A stretch of DNA of 45,030 nt from CAZAXU01 sp964489245 (GTDB lineage: Bacteria; Bacteroidota; Bacteroidia; Flavobacteriales; Flavobacteriaceae): positions 1-45,030 of the forward strand of contig CAZAXU010000017.1 in NCBI GenBank assembly GCA_964489245.1. The letters run 5' to 3'. Numbering within the stretch: position 1 is the stretch's first letter; every line of letters begins with the position of its first letter. This document shows, piece by piece, positions 8,349-17,657 of this stretch. A program made the position numbers and the translations under genes. Under the pieces are notes generated by a model that worked only from the letters and a program-made list of their open reading frames with translations, was not told the DNA's origin and ran no database searches.

Positions 8349-10565
8349 TTATTCGATTCTCTCAATTTTATTGACCCCATCAATCTGTTTGATATCTTGT
8401 AATACTTGTTTGAGATGTTCCGTGTTTTTGATATACAAAGATATTTGTCCTTCGAAAAGATTTGCTTGAGATTTCAGAGCAATACTTTTGATGTTTAATT
8501 GTTCGTCGTCAGAAATCATTCTGGTCAGGTCTTTTGCCATTCCGGGGCGGTCAAAACCTATGATTTTCAGGTTCACGATGAAATCATGCTTACTGGAGTC
8601 TATCCATCTGGCAGTCAATATTCGATAGTCATAATTTGAATGCAGACTTAAAGCATTCGGGCAGCTTTTTTTATGAACTTTTATGCCTTCATTGACCGTG
8701 GTGAATCCAAAGATTTCATCTCCGGGAATAGGATTACAGCAATTGGCGAGTGAATAATCCAATTGTTGCTCGTCCGGACCAAACACAATGGTGTCATAGT
8801 TAATGGTTATCTCATCTTTTACAGCTTGAAAATTACCGGGTTTTCTGCGAATTTTTTTCTTAAAAAAGTCGAATAATACATTTGAGCGTGCTTGAGAAAA
8901 ATCTTTAAGCATTTTATTGTCTATGATTCCTGCTCCTACATTATAGAAAAGATCTTTACTGGTTTTAAGTTTGAAAAAATTGACCAGATTATTGATGGTC
9001 GTATCATTGTATTTTAATTTCAGGTGTTTTAGTTTCCGTCTGAGGATTTCTTTGCCCTCTTCAACAATTTCTTTTTGTTCTTGTTTCAGAAAAGCTTTGA
9101 TTTTTGTTTTTGCTCGTCCGGTTTTGACAAAATCCAGCCAGTTGAGTTTTGGTTTTTGGCTGTGAGAAGTGATAATTTTGACCACATAGCCACTTTTCAA
9201 AGTATGGTTGAGTTGTACGAGTTTCCCGTTTACAATTGCTCCCCGGCAATGTGAGCCTACTTCTGTATGAATGGCATAAGCAAAATCAAGTGGAGTGGAT
9301 CCTTTCGGCAGTGAAATAATATCGCCACCGGGTGTAAAAACAAAGATTTCCTTGGCAAAGAGGTTTAGTTTGAATTCTTCTATAAAGTCAACAGCATTGT
9401 CGTCCTGATTTTCGAGCAAGTCTTTAAGCCTGTTCAGCCAATTTTCAAAACCGAGTTCTTCGGTGTCATCGCCGTGTTTGTATTTGTAGTGGGCAGCGTA
9501 GCCTTTTTCAGCAATTTCGTTCATATGCTCGGAACGAATTTGGACTTCTACCCATTTTTTTTCCGGTCCCATAACAGTGGTGTGCAGGGCTTCATATCCT
9601 GTTGATTTAGGCTGAGAAATCCAATCTCTCAATCTGCTGGGATTCGGTTTGAAATGGTCGGTGACAACAGAATAAATTTTCCAAGCAAGGAATTTTTCGT
9701 TTTTTTTATCTGATTTGTAGATGATTCTGATGGCAAATTTGTCATATACTTCTTTGAAACTGATCTTTTTTGCCCGCATCTTTTTATAGATGGAGAAAAT
9801 GGATTTAAAACGCCCCGTAATCTCAAAATTCAGTCCTTCTTTTGACAAAGAGTCTCGAATAATCGATGAAAAAATTTCTATATACTTATCTTGTTCTTCT
9901 TTTGATTCTTCAATGCTGTTGCTGATATCTTCATATACTCCCGGCTCCGTATATTTTAAGCCTAAATCCTCTAATTCGGATTTGATATTATACAAACCCA
10001 GTTTGTGTGCCAGCGGTGCGTAAATATATAATGTCTCAGATGCAATTTTTTCTTGTTTCTCTTTGGGCATGCTTGCCATGGTTTGCATATTATGCAGCCT
10101 ATCGGCAGTCTTGATCAGGATTACGCGAATATCCTCATTTAGCGTCAGAATCATTTTTCTGAAATTTTCTGCTTGAAGAGAAATATCCTTATCACTTTTC
10201 AGTTGCTTAATTTTGGTGAGACCTCGAACAATCTTGCTGATTTTATCACCGAATTTTTTATAGATTTCTTCATGGGTTATATCAGTGTCTTCAACCACAT
10301 CGTGGAGTAGAGCAGAGGCAATGGAAATGACACCCAAACCAATATTCTCTGCCACGATTTGAGCAACGGAAATAGGATGAAAAATATATGGTTCTCCTGA
10401 TTTTCTGCGTTGTCCGTCGTGTGCGTCTTTTGCTAATTCATAGGCTTCGTTGATAATCTTTGCGCCTTCCTTATCAATTTTTTGATAGGTCGATGTCATC
10501 AGCTGTTCAAAAGCTTCTTGAATTTGGTGTTGCTCTTCTACACTATAGTCAGTTTCTTTTTTCAT
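8349..10565 (-). CDS. Bifunctional (p)ppGpp synthetase/hydrolase, RelA/SpoT family
   Basis: Makes and degrades the stringent-response alarmone (p)ppGpp. Domain order in the 738 residues: HD hydrolase (LLHDVVEDT, H88/D89; KTADRLHNM near 152-160), synthetase (GRFKSIFSIYKKM and YEALHTTVMGPEKKWVEVQIRS), TGS (FVFTPGGDIISLPKGSTPLDFAYAIHTEVG region), a conserved linker containing NCCNPIPGDEI, and a C-terminal ACT domain. The HD residues and the synthetase motifs are all present, so both activities are plausible; this is the usual single long RSH protein of Bacteroidota. It is flanked by nrdJ and rsmE on the same strand, but gaps of 210 and 83 nt suggest its own transcript. Confidence 0.95.
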   Translation of the reverse strand: MKKETDYSVEEQHQIQEAFEQLMTSTYQKIDKEGAKIINEAYELAKDAHDGQRRKSGEPYIFHPISVAQIVAENIGLGVISIASALLHDVVEDTDITHEEIYKKFGDKISKIVRGLTKIKQLKSDKDISLQAENFRKMILTLNEDIRVILIKTADRLHNMQTMASMPKEKQEKIASETLYIYAPLAHKLGLYNIKSELEDLGLKYTEPGVYEDISNSIEESKEEQDKYIEIFSSIIRDSLSKEGLNFEITGRFKSIFSIYKKMRAKKISFKEVYDKFAIRIIYKSDKKNEKFLAWKIYSVVTDHFKPNPSRLRDWISQPKSTGYEALHTTVMGPEKKWVEVQIRSEHMNEIAEKGYAAHYKYKHGDDTEELGFENWLNRLKDLLENQDDNAVDFIEEFKLNLFAKEIFVFTPGGDIISLPKGSTPLDFAYAIHTEVGSHCRGAIVNGKLVQLNHTLKSGYVVKIITSHSQKPKLNWLDFVKTGRAKTKIKAFLKQEQKEIVEEGKEILRRKLKHLKLKYNDTTINNLVNFFKLKTSKDLFYNVGAGIIDNKMLKDFSQARSNVLFDFFKKKIRRKPGNFQAVKDEITINYDTIVFGPDEQQLDYSLANCCNPIPGDEIFGFTTVNEGIKVHKKSCPNALSLHSNYDYRILTARWIDSSKHDFIVNLKIIGFDRPGMAKDLTRMISDDEQLNIKSIALKSQANLFEGQISLYIKNTEHLKQVLQDIKQIDGVNKIERIE

Positions 10566-10648
10566 GTTGTTTCGGGTCGAAGCAACAAATTTAACAATTT
10601 TTTCTTCAATACAACCAAAATGTTTGCTTCAAAAATCGCAGTGAAATT

Positions 10649-11350
10649 TTAGACATTTATCGATGAAATGCTTTGAACACCAACAATTCCTGCTGTTTCT
10701 GTTCTAAGTCGGTTTTGAGAGAGTTTTACCGGAATAAATCCTTTGTCGAAAGCCATGTGAAATTCTTCTTCGGAGAAGCCACCTTCCGGTCCGATGAGCA
10801 AAACCACATTTTTTTTTGGCTCTATACTTTTTTCTAAGTGCAGGTCTGCTTTGCAATATGCAATGGCTTTCTGATAGCCATCAAAATTGTGTTCGATGAA
10901 ATCGTTATACTTTATCAATGTGTTGAGTGTGGGCTTATAGGTTTGCAAAGATTGTTTCATGGCGGCGATAATAATTTTCTTATATCTCTGCGGATTAACT
11001 TTTTTGCGTTCGGAGTGTTCCGTTAACAACAGGCTTATTTCATCAATGCCGATTTCAGTTGCTTTTTCCAAAAACCATTCAATGCGGTCATTGCTCTTGG
11101 TCGGTGCAATGGCAATATGAACGGAATAAGTTTTTTTGGGTTTAAAATCTATATTTTTGATTTCAACAATTGTTTTTTTAGGATTGTTATCAATGATTTT
11201 ACCCCTGAACAAATAACCCTTTCCATTTGTGATATGCAGCGGGTCTCCTATGTTTTTTCGTAGGACACGAGAAATATGCCTGCTTTCATCTTTGTCAAAA
11301 GTATAGGTTTTTGTCTTGTCGGAAATATGTTTGGAATAAAATAGATTCAT
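10649..11350 (-). CDS. rsmE: 16S rRNA (uracil1498-N3)-methyltransferase RsmE
   Basis: Methylates N3 of U1498 in 16S rRNA with S-adenosylmethionine. The 233-residue SPOUT protein has an N-terminal PUA-like domain (HISRVLRKNIGDPLHITNGKG), the KSNDRIEWFLEKATEIGI block, the GPEGGFSEEE motif of the knotted cofactor site, and a C-terminal LRTETA motif followed by GIVGVQ. Length matches the family. The gene is read toward relA/spoT and is divergent from the secreted GH16-like gene, with only 50 nt between the two ATGs. Confidence 0.94.
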   Translation of the reverse strand: MNLFYSKHISDKTKTYTFDKDESRHISRVLRKNIGDPLHITNGKGYLFRGKIIDNNPKKTIVEIKNIDFKPKKTYSVHIAIAPTKSNDRIEWFLEKATEIGIDEISLLLTEHSERKKVNPQRYKKIIIAAMKQSLQTYKPTLNTLIKYNDFIEHNFDGYQKAIAYCKADLHLEKSIEPKKNVVLLIGPEGGFSEEEFHMAFDKGFIPVKLSQNRLRTETAGIVGVQSISSINV

Positions 11351-11400
11351 CTTGGTTTGGTATGATTTTTTATGTTGTATTATTTCATATTTTTGAGAAC

Positions 11401-12387
11401 ATGAAAACAGACAAAGTTATTTATTGCGTAAAAATATTAATTTTAATTTTTACGTACACGCTAAATGCTCAAGAAAATGATTTACAAATGCCGAGAATAA
11501 TTAATTTTTCCGGAATGAATTGGTATGTTCGATCGGGAAACGGTAATCCGGGCATGAATTTATGGTCTGATGATGAGCATTCTGTTTGGGTTGATGGGGA
11601 GAACAGGTTACATCTGAAAATTAGAAAAATAAACGGAAAGTGGCATTCGTCTGAAGTGGTGAGCGTGCATCCGACAACATATGGTGCACACAGATTTTAT
11701 TTATCCGGTAATATTGATAAGTTAGATAAAAACCTTGTTGCTGCGGTATTTTTATACAAGGAAAAAAATAAAGAAATGGATATTGAATTTTCTCGTTGGA
11801 AGCAAGAAAAACATCCTAACGTGCAATATGTTGTACAACCGGAGTCTGCAGAAAATCTTTTCAGGTTTGAAATGAATTTGTCAGGAAACTATTCCACACA
11901 TAGTATTGATTGGCAAGCCAACCGAATAATCTTTTCCGGTTTTTCCGGTCATCACATATTTGTACCCAATGAAAAATATCTAATCAATCAATGGAAATAT
12001 GACAAAAAACAACTCAGAGATGATGGACAGTATAGAATCCACATCAATTTATGGATGGTCGATAATTTGTCGCCAAGCAATCAAAAAGAAGCGGAATTGA
12101 TTATTTCCGGCGTGGACACTCCGATTTCTCCTATTATAATGACCGGAGATACATATGAAGACATCAATATTTACCCTAATCATTATTACGACCATGTTTT
12201 TGTCAATAGCAAATACCCGATTAAGGAATGTAAACTTATAGATTTATCGGGTAATGAGATTTTTTGTGATTATCCGGAAAACACCTATTTTTTCATTGAT
12301 ATGATTGAGAAAAAAGTAGGAAAATACCGTCTCATACTCAAAACACACCACAAAACATACAGATTTGATATTCAAAAAAGATATTGA
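11401..12387 (+). CDS. Secreted GH16-like protein with T9SS type A sorting domain
   Basis: A 328-residue exported protein starting at the ATG at 11401 with a signal peptide (hydrophobic stretch then TLNAQ, cleavage before about residue 24). The body is a concanavalin-like jelly roll with the E-M-D-I-E sequence at residues 125-129, matching the ExDxE catalytic motif of glycoside hydrolase family 16; the substrate cannot be deduced. The last 75 or so residues, beginning at INIYPNHYYD and ending in KTYRFDIQKRY, match a type A sorting domain of the type 9 secretion system, so the protein is probably released or anchored at the surface. The nearby context of housekeeping genes gives no clue to substrate. 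An upstream in-frame ATG at 11311 would destroy the signal peptide. Confidence 0.75.
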   Translation: MKTDKVIYCVKILILIFTYTLNAQENDLQMPRIINFSGMNWYVRSGNGNPGMNLWSDDEHSVWVDGENRLHLKIRKINGKWHSSEVVSVHPTTYGAHRFYLSGNIDKLDKNLVAAVFLYKEKNKEMDIEFSRWKQEKHPNVQYVVQPESAENLFRFEMNLSGNYSTHSIDWQANRIIFSGFSGHHIFVPNEKYLINQWKYDKKQLRDDGQYRIHINLWMVDNLSPSNQKEAELIISGVDTPISPIIMTGDTYEDINIYPNHYYDHVFVNSKYPIKECKLIDLSGNEIFCDYPENTYFFIDMIEKKVGKYRLILKTHHKTYRFDIQKRY

Positions 12388-12391
12388 GATT

Positions 12392-13060
12392 TTATGTGTT
12401 GAGCTTTATTAAGAACGAATTCCATTTTTGCATGGCCTGATAATGTGATACGATGAACTCGTCCAGGTTTTTTATCATGATTTCTTCAGGGCGGTATTTT
12501 CTAAAAGTATAGAAATTTTTGTTCAATATAAAAGCTTGTTGATCAGCTATTTTCATCCATTCTTTTGTCAGTCTTTTGTTGCGTTCTCCTTGGAACCCCT
12601 CAGGAAAATATTTTCTTAATATCTCGTCATTATTGATTTTGTCGAATGTTTTCGGATGCCGGGCAATATATTCCCTGATTTTATACAGGATTTCTTTATC
12701 GGGTTGATATAATCCTCCGGCAATAAAATTTTCACCGGGACCAAATTGGAAATATATTTCAGGAAAACTACTGTTTTTCCTACCGATTCTATTCACTACG
12801 GCACCCATCCATAACTTATAAGGAGACTTGTCTGCAGAAAATCTGATATCCCTATATATTCTGAAAGCAGCATCTTTATAGGTGATTTGGATATTAGGGT
12901 CGATATCCGACATTTTTTTAATGACATTTTCAGTTAATGATTTAAAAGGATTAAAAACATGTTCCGTATATTTTTCTTTGTGTGCATTGAACCACTCTCG
13001 GTTGTTGTTGGCAGCTAAGTCTTTAAAGAAGTTGTAAAATTCAGATGTGATATATTTCAT
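12392..13060 (-). CDS. DUF2461 family protein
   Basis: A 222-residue cytosolic protein of the DUF2461/TIGR02453 family, function unknown. Family signatures are the N-terminal FYNFFKDLAANNNREWFNAHKEKY, then YRDIRFSADKSPYKLWMGA, and a central FQFGPGENFIAGGLYQP segment. I place the start at the ATG at 13060; the longer reading to 13126 runs through a hairpin-bearing intergenic stretch and adds a low-complexity lysine-rich extension. It is convergent with the GH16-like gene, with 4 nt between stops, and lies downstream of the M1 peptidase gene on the same strand. Confidence 0.85.
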   Translation of the reverse strand: MKYITSEFYNFFKDLAANNNREWFNAHKEKYTEHVFNPFKSLTENVIKKMSDIDPNIQITYKDAAFRIYRDIRFSADKSPYKLWMGAVVNRIGRKNSSFPEIYFQFGPGENFIAGGLYQPDKEILYKIREYIARHPKTFDKINNDEILRKYFPEGFQGERNKRLTKEWMKIADQQAFILNKNFYTFRKYRPEEIMIKNLDEFIVSHYQAMQKWNSFLIKLNT

Positions 13061-13077
13061 TTTTTTTATGTTTATAT

Positions 13078-13143
13078 GCGACCCCTTCAGGGGCGTATTT
13101 ATCTTGTTTTTCAGTTTTTTAGACATTCAACCCTTTCGGGATA
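13078..13143. repeat. Two GC-rich mini-hairpins, REP-like
   Basis: Two short inverted repeats sit in an AT-rich spacer between the M1 peptidase and DUF2461 genes: CCCCT-TC-AGGGG at 13082-13093 and CCC-TTTC-GGG at 13131-13140. Neither is followed by a T run on either strand, so they are poor intrinsic terminators. Their look is that of the short palindromic units scattered in some Bacteroidota genomes, but I have no genome-wide count. Confidence 0.35.
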
Positions 13144-13214
13144 CTTGCCATTCGGTTTATAGTTTTGTGTTTTTTTAGTTGCGCTCTTAATCTTGAAGAG
13201 ATGGATTTCCGAGT

Positions 13215-15530
13215 TCATTTTAAAAGATCTTTATATTTTGATTTGAATAGCATTTCTTTGATAAATTTTTGTTTTTCCAAGTCGAAATCTTTGAGCACAT
13301 CAAAAATCATATTCTTATTTGCGTAGGTATGATAAATAATTTTGAGTCGTCTTCTGGCTTGCTGATGCAATCGCCAATCAAAATGAAATGATGCTTTGAT
13401 CAAATTATAGATTTCATTTTTAGGAACTTGTTGCAATTGTTCTTGTATCATAAAAGCGTAGCTTCTAGTGGCGTTGTTATAATTTTCACTACCGTAGTCA
13501 ATGAGTTCATCCAAAATTTTTTGTTTATTTTCCGGCTGATAATCTTTGGTCAAATAGGACAAGAGCAGCCACCATATTCTGACATTGTGAGAATTGAATC
13601 CCGTGATGTTTTTTGTTTTGTTCAGAATCTTGAATCTTTCTTTTTCCAAATTGAACCAAGATCTCCATAGTGTTGCTTCTATAGTGAGATAAGACGGGTC
13701 GTTCAGAAGGCTTAGATATTCGTCTTTGAGTGATTTTGGAATAAAGTTCATAGATCTCGCGATTTCCTGTCTGGTTTTTAAATCTTTTTTGAATAATTTC
13801 TTGATAATTGCCAAGCTTGAACTATCGCTTTTTTGGGCGATTTGTTTCAAAATTTCTCCATAAATGGGATAATAATTTTTTTGCTCAATAAGCTGATTAT
13901 AAATATGATACTTGCTTTTGAGTTTCCATTCTCTGATTTCTTTCAGGGCTTTTAGTTTGTCTGTGAAATTAGGACTGAACAAGATTTGGTTTATGATCCA
14001 AGCAGTATCTCTCTTGAAATTGATTTGAGCTAGTTTTTGGTTGTTCGGATTTGGAATGACTGCTAAAATATTCTTGTAGTCGGGCAGCTTAAAATTTTGA
14101 CTTTGAGTGAGCTCATATTTTTTATTTTTTGAAATAATTAGAAATTTTAAGGGGAGTTGTGCCGTATTTTGTTTGAAAAGAATACTATCTTTTTTTTGAA
14201 TCAACACATATTCAGGAATCTGTGCGCTTGCAAACCAAAGCTTGAAAAAAGAATTCAGGCTGTCCTTGGTCACTTTGTATAAAATTCTTTTAAAATCAGA
14301 TGTAGTCGCATTTTTATAGGCAAAATCTTCAAGATATTTTTGGATGATTTTTTTATAGTTTTTATCTCCCAATTCACTGCGCATCATTTGAATAATACGA
14401 GCACCTTTTTGATAGAAAGTGAGGCTTGAAGCTTTTCCGTTGAGCAACGGAATTGTATCTGTTTTTGCAGCATTGATGATTTGTTGATCATATCTGTAGA
14501 TTTCAAAGTCGCTGTAGTTTTTACCAAAGAAATGTCTATCCGATAATCTTGCATAATAGGTTGCAAAACTTTCATGCAGCCAATGGTCTTCAGGATTGGC
14601 GCCTGTGACCAAATCTCCAAACCATTGATGTGTGAGTTCATGCGCATTGACATTGAGATAGTTGATATCGGCAAAAGCAATGCTGTCAACCATATAGCGA
14701 TTGCTGCTGAAGCTTGTGGCAGACACGTTTTCCATGCCGCCATATAAAAAGTTTTCAACAGGAATTTGCTTGTAGTTTTTCCAAGGATATTTCATGCCGA
14801 TTTCGTTTTCAAGAAAATCAAAAATTTCTTTGGATTTGTAATAGGTTCTGTCATTTTTCAGCTTGTCGGGATATTGATAATTATATATTTTCACTCCGGA
14901 ATCCGACATAAGTGTTTGAGAAATATATTTTCCTGCTCCTATAAACATTAAATAAGCAGGTGCGGGTTCAGATTGTTTAAAAACATGTCTTTTTATGCTG
15001 TTATTCAATTCTTTTTCTGCAATTTTGGTTCCGTTGGAAATAACTTGATAGTCTTTCGGAAAGTCAATGCTCAGTTTCCATGTAAATTTGTCGTTTTGAT
15101 CGCTGTTGCTCGGCAGCCAATGACTGTTGTCTTTGCCTTGTCCCTGTGTCCAAACCTGTTTGCGCCCCAAGTTGTGCCAGCCAACAAAATACATAGCACT
15201 TTTAGGTCGGGATGTATATTTTATTTTGAGCGTATAGTTTTTTCCCTTTCTAAATTTTTTTTTGATAATCAAATATTTTTTGAATTGATTAAATTTAGCT
15301 TTGAAACATCCTATTTTGACTTTAGATATGGATATTTCGGGTGCATCTATCATAATACTGTCTGTGTTTTTTGTAGCAACAAAATCATAAACGGCAACTC
15401 CTTGAACGATTTTATCCATAGGGTATATGCGGATTTGAGCATTTAAATCCAGTAAATCATAATTTTTACGGATTTGTGCCTCTGATAATGCATAGAAAAG
15501 CAAGAAAATCAAAAAAGCTAAATATTTCAT
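13215..15530 (-). CDS. M1 family zinc metallo-aminopeptidase, exported
   Basis: A 771-residue gluzincin peptidase that removes N-terminal residues from peptides, probably in the periplasm or at the cell surface. It starts with a signal peptide (MKYLAFLIFLLFYALSEAQ). It has the substrate-recognition motif GGMEN at residues 264-268, a variant of GAMEN, the zinc motif HELTH at 297-301, and the third ligand Glu320 in WLHESFA. The C-terminal half is a helical repeat region. Catalytic residues are intact, so it should be active. It has no recognisable T9SS sorting domain. Following genes are DUF2461 on the same strand after 154 nt. Confidence 0.92.
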   Translation of the reverse strand: MKYLAFLIFLLFYALSEAQIRKNYDLLDLNAQIRIYPMDKIVQGVAVYDFVATKNTDSIMIDAPEISISKVKIGCFKAKFNQFKKYLIIKKKFRKGKNYTLKIKYTSRPKSAMYFVGWHNLGRKQVWTQGQGKDNSHWLPSNSDQNDKFTWKLSIDFPKDYQVISNGTKIAEKELNNSIKRHVFKQSEPAPAYLMFIGAGKYISQTLMSDSGVKIYNYQYPDKLKNDRTYYKSKEIFDFLENEIGMKYPWKNYKQIPVENFLYGGMENVSATSFSSNRYMVDSIAFADINYLNVNAHELTHQWFGDLVTGANPEDHWLHESFATYYARLSDRHFFGKNYSDFEIYRYDQQIINAAKTDTIPLLNGKASSLTFYQKGARIIQMMRSELGDKNYKKIIQKYLEDFAYKNATTSDFKRILYKVTKDSLNSFFKLWFASAQIPEYVLIQKKDSILFKQNTAQLPLKFLIISKNKKYELTQSQNFKLPDYKNILAVIPNPNNQKLAQINFKRDTAWIINQILFSPNFTDKLKALKEIREWKLKSKYHIYNQLIEQKNYYPIYGEILKQIAQKSDSSSLAIIKKLFKKDLKTRQEIARSMNFIPKSLKDEYLSLLNDPSYLTIEATLWRSWFNLEKERFKILNKTKNITGFNSHNVRIWWLLLSYLTKDYQPENKQKILDELIDYGSENYNNATRSYAFMIQEQLQQVPKNEIYNLIKASFHFDWRLHQQARRRLKIIYHTYANKNMIFDVLKDFDLEKQKFIKEMLFKSKYKDLLK

Positions 15531-15607
15531 TAGGTGGTTTTAGGGGTTGAACAGACGTAAAAGTATAAAAAATATTTCAGTCAATGCGGGTAAAAATTTT
15601 GACATGC

Positions 15608-15638
15608 TTTGCCCGAAATGATTTATATCGTATCTTTA
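15608..15638 (+). promoter_or_regulatory. Probable promoter of the shikimate kinase gene
   Basis: TTTG at 15608-15611 is followed after 19 nt by TATCTTTA at 15631-15638. This fits the Bacteroidota pattern of a -33 TTTG and a -7 TAnnTTTG with one mismatch. It lies 24 nt before the ATG at 15662. Confidence 0.5.
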
Positions 15639-15661
15639 GCCTCCAATATTATTATCAATCT

Positions 15662-16189
15662 ATGAACATTGCTTTATACGGTTTTATGGGATCGGGAAAA
15701 TCAAGCTTGGGAAAGGCTTTGGCAGACAAGTTGGGTTATGATTTTATTGATTTGGATAGAGAAATAGAAGTTTTTGAGAAAAAAAGTATTCCTGAAATTT
15801 TTTCTGAAAAGGGAGAAATCTATTTTAGGAAAATTGAGCATGATGTATTGAAAACCATCATGAAAAAGAATTTGCAAAACATTGTTTTATCGCTGGGAGG
15901 CGGGACTATAATTCAGCCGTCGAATCGTTTGCTTTTAAAAATCAAAGACTATAAAAAAGTCTATTTGAATGTAGAACTCAATATGTTGATTAACCGACTA
16001 AAAAAAGACAAACAAAACCGCCCGATTATCAACCGGATTGCAACACACGAATTTGATTCATATATCTCAGCGTTGTTTGAAACGAGAAAACATATCTATG
16101 ACGAGTTTGCGGATATCGATATAAAAATCGAAAAAGAAGATTTTAGGACAAGTTTAGAAAAAGTATTTAATTATCTGAGTATGAATTGA
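15662..16189 (+). CDS. aroK: Shikimate kinase
   Basis: Phosphorylates shikimate at O3 with ATP, the fifth step of the shikimate pathway to aromatic amino acids. The 175-residue P-loop kinase begins at the ATG at 15662 with MNIALYGFMGSGKSSLGKAL, the Walker A motif. It has the shikimate-binding FIDLDREIE (Asp pair) and YFRKIEH segments, the LSLGGG motif, and the lid arginine in KQNRPII. An earlier in-frame ATG at 15584 adds 26 residues before the Walker A motif and overlaps the promoter, so I rejected it. AroB is encoded elsewhere in the window, at 25918-26943. Confidence 0.95.
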   Translation: MNIALYGFMGSGKSSLGKALADKLGYDFIDLDREIEVFEKKSIPEIFSEKGEIYFRKIEHDVLKTIMKKNLQNIVLSLGGGTIIQPSNRLLLKIKDYKKVYLNVELNMLINRLKKDKQNRPIINRIATHEFDSYISALFETRKHIYDEFADIDIKIEKEDFRTSLEKVFNYLSMN

Positions 16190-16198
16190 TTGAGTTTA

Positions 16199-16564
16199 TT
16201 AGTCTTCAAAAAAATCATCTAAATCTCTGCGGTCTTTTTTGGTGGGTCTCCCCATTCCTTTTTTGCGATAATAGTCTTTAGCATCTTTGAGCAAGTCTTG
16301 CTGTTCAAATTCTTCTTTGGGAGTTTGGTCTTTGATATATTGCGCAACCAGCTTGGCGCCAATGCGGCTTTTCGGTGTGTCTAGCACCAAAATTTTATAG
16401 TTGATTTGATTTTTCCGAATATTGAGTATATCTCCGCCAAAAACTTCTTTTGAAGCTTTTGCAACTATAGAATTGATGCTCACATGATTCTTTTTGCAAG
16501 CATCTGCAGCAATGCTTCTTGTTTTATAGAATCGGATTGCCCATAAGAATTTGTCTATTCGCAT
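16199..16564 (-). CDS. S4-domain RNA-binding protein, Hsp15-like
   Basis: A 121-residue basic protein made of one S4 RNA-binding domain (RIDKFLWAIRFYKTRSIAADACKKN... region at residues 2-60) followed by a charged tail ending GRPTKKDRRDLDDFFED. It matches the Hsp15/HslR type, which binds stalled 50S subunits carrying peptidyl-tRNA. It is convergent with aroK, with 9 nt between the stop codons. Length and the tail composition fit the Bacteroidota members of the family. The rescue role is known for E. coli Hsp15 and only inferred here. Confidence 0.88.
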   Translation of the reverse strand: MRIDKFLWAIRFYKTRSIAADACKKNHVSINSIVAKASKEVFGGDILNIRKNQINYKILVLDTPKSRIGAKLVAQYIKDQTPKEEFEQQDLLKDAKDYYRKKGMGRPTKKDRRDLDDFFED

Positions 16565-16731
16565 TGGAATTAAAACTTTGTTAATATTTAGACAAAAATA
16601 AATAAAAATTGTATCTTGCAGCCGTGAAACGGATAAGATTTTCAGTGTGATTTTTTTTGAAAATAATTCACTGTTGGTCTTGAGGGAATTTGATTCTTAT
16701 TCGGTAGGAGAGTAAATAAAAAATATTAAAA

Positions 16732-17634
16732 ATGAGATATAGAATTTTTGGCATTTTAGTGTTATTAATGCTTTTAACGGCTTCAAAATGTTCTAGTGAG
16801 CCTGATCCAACAACAGAACCGCCAAGAGACAGAACCAAGCAATATAACCAAGTGGAAAGAGATTCCATCATGGGATTTATGCAGACCCACAGATATACGC
16901 TTGATGCGCAGTTCAACATAGAAATAGATACTTTAGACGATCCCTCAACTCAAGTCTCCCTTTGGGATGACCCCAACAAACAAACCCTTCAGGTGGTTGA
17001 CCCGAAAGTTAAAAGTTTGACTTATGATTTATTCTATATTCCTTTTAGAACAGGAACAGGAAAACAACTGACCAAATATGACAATTTTTTCACCGCCTAT
17101 AAGGGAATTCTATTTGATAATACTGTTTTTGACGAGAGAACAGATTATTTTCCGACTTGGTTTGTTTTGAAGAATAAGTATTCAAACGGCAAAGAAGCAA
17201 GTCTGATTGATGCATGGCAAGAGGTTTTGCCCAATTTCAAAGATGGTACTTTTGTAGATAACGGAGACGGCACGGTGACCTTTCAAGACTTTGGAGCAGG
17301 AATGCTTATCACCCCCTCGGGTTTAGGATATTATGAGCGGGCTACCGGAAAAATCAAACCTTATTCTCCTTTGATTTTTTCTTTCAAAATTTTTATCGTA
17401 GATCAAGATAACGATAATGATTTGGTGAAAAATATGGACGAAGACCTCGATGGTGACGGGAATCCGTTGAATGACGATACAGACAATGACAAGGTTTTTA
17501 ATATCAATGATAAAGACGATGACAATGATGGTGTTTTGACTAAAAATGAAGATGCCAATGGAGATGGTGACCCAACAAACGATGATTCAGATGGAGATGG
17601 AGTTCCCGATTATTTGGATAAAGATACGAGATAA
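16732..17634 (+). CDS. FKBP-like lipoprotein with thrombospondin type 3 calcium repeats
   Basis: A 300-residue exported protein. A hydrophobic leader ends in TASKC, with Cys20 as the probable lipidation site; lysine at position -1 is unusual for a lipobox. Residues about 40-215 resemble an FKBP-type peptidyl-prolyl isomerase (YKGILFDNTVFDE, then DAWQEVLP, then GLGYYERATGKIKPYSPLIFSFKIF). Residues about 225-300 are DxDxDG-rich thrombospondin type 3 repeats likely to bind calcium (DQDNDND, DEDLDGDGNP, DSDGDGVPDYLDKD). It is probably envelope-anchored. Isomerase activity is unproven because the FKBP domain is divergent. A terminator follows at 17658. Confidence 0.78.
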   Translation: MRYRIFGILVLLMLLTASKCSSEPDPTTEPPRDRTKQYNQVERDSIMGFMQTHRYTLDAQFNIEIDTLDDPSTQVSLWDDPNKQTLQVVDPKVKSLTYDLFYIPFRTGTGKQLTKYDNFFTAYKGILFDNTVFDERTDYFPTWFVLKNKYSNGKEASLIDAWQEVLPNFKDGTFVDNGDGTVTFQDFGAGMLITPSGLGYYERATGKIKPYSPLIFSFKIFIVDQDNDNDLVKNMDEDLDGDGNPLNDDTDNDKVFNINDKDDDNDGVLTKNEDANGDGDPTNDDSDGDGVPDYLDKDTR

Positions 17635-17657
17635 ATAAAATTCAAAACAGATACAGA

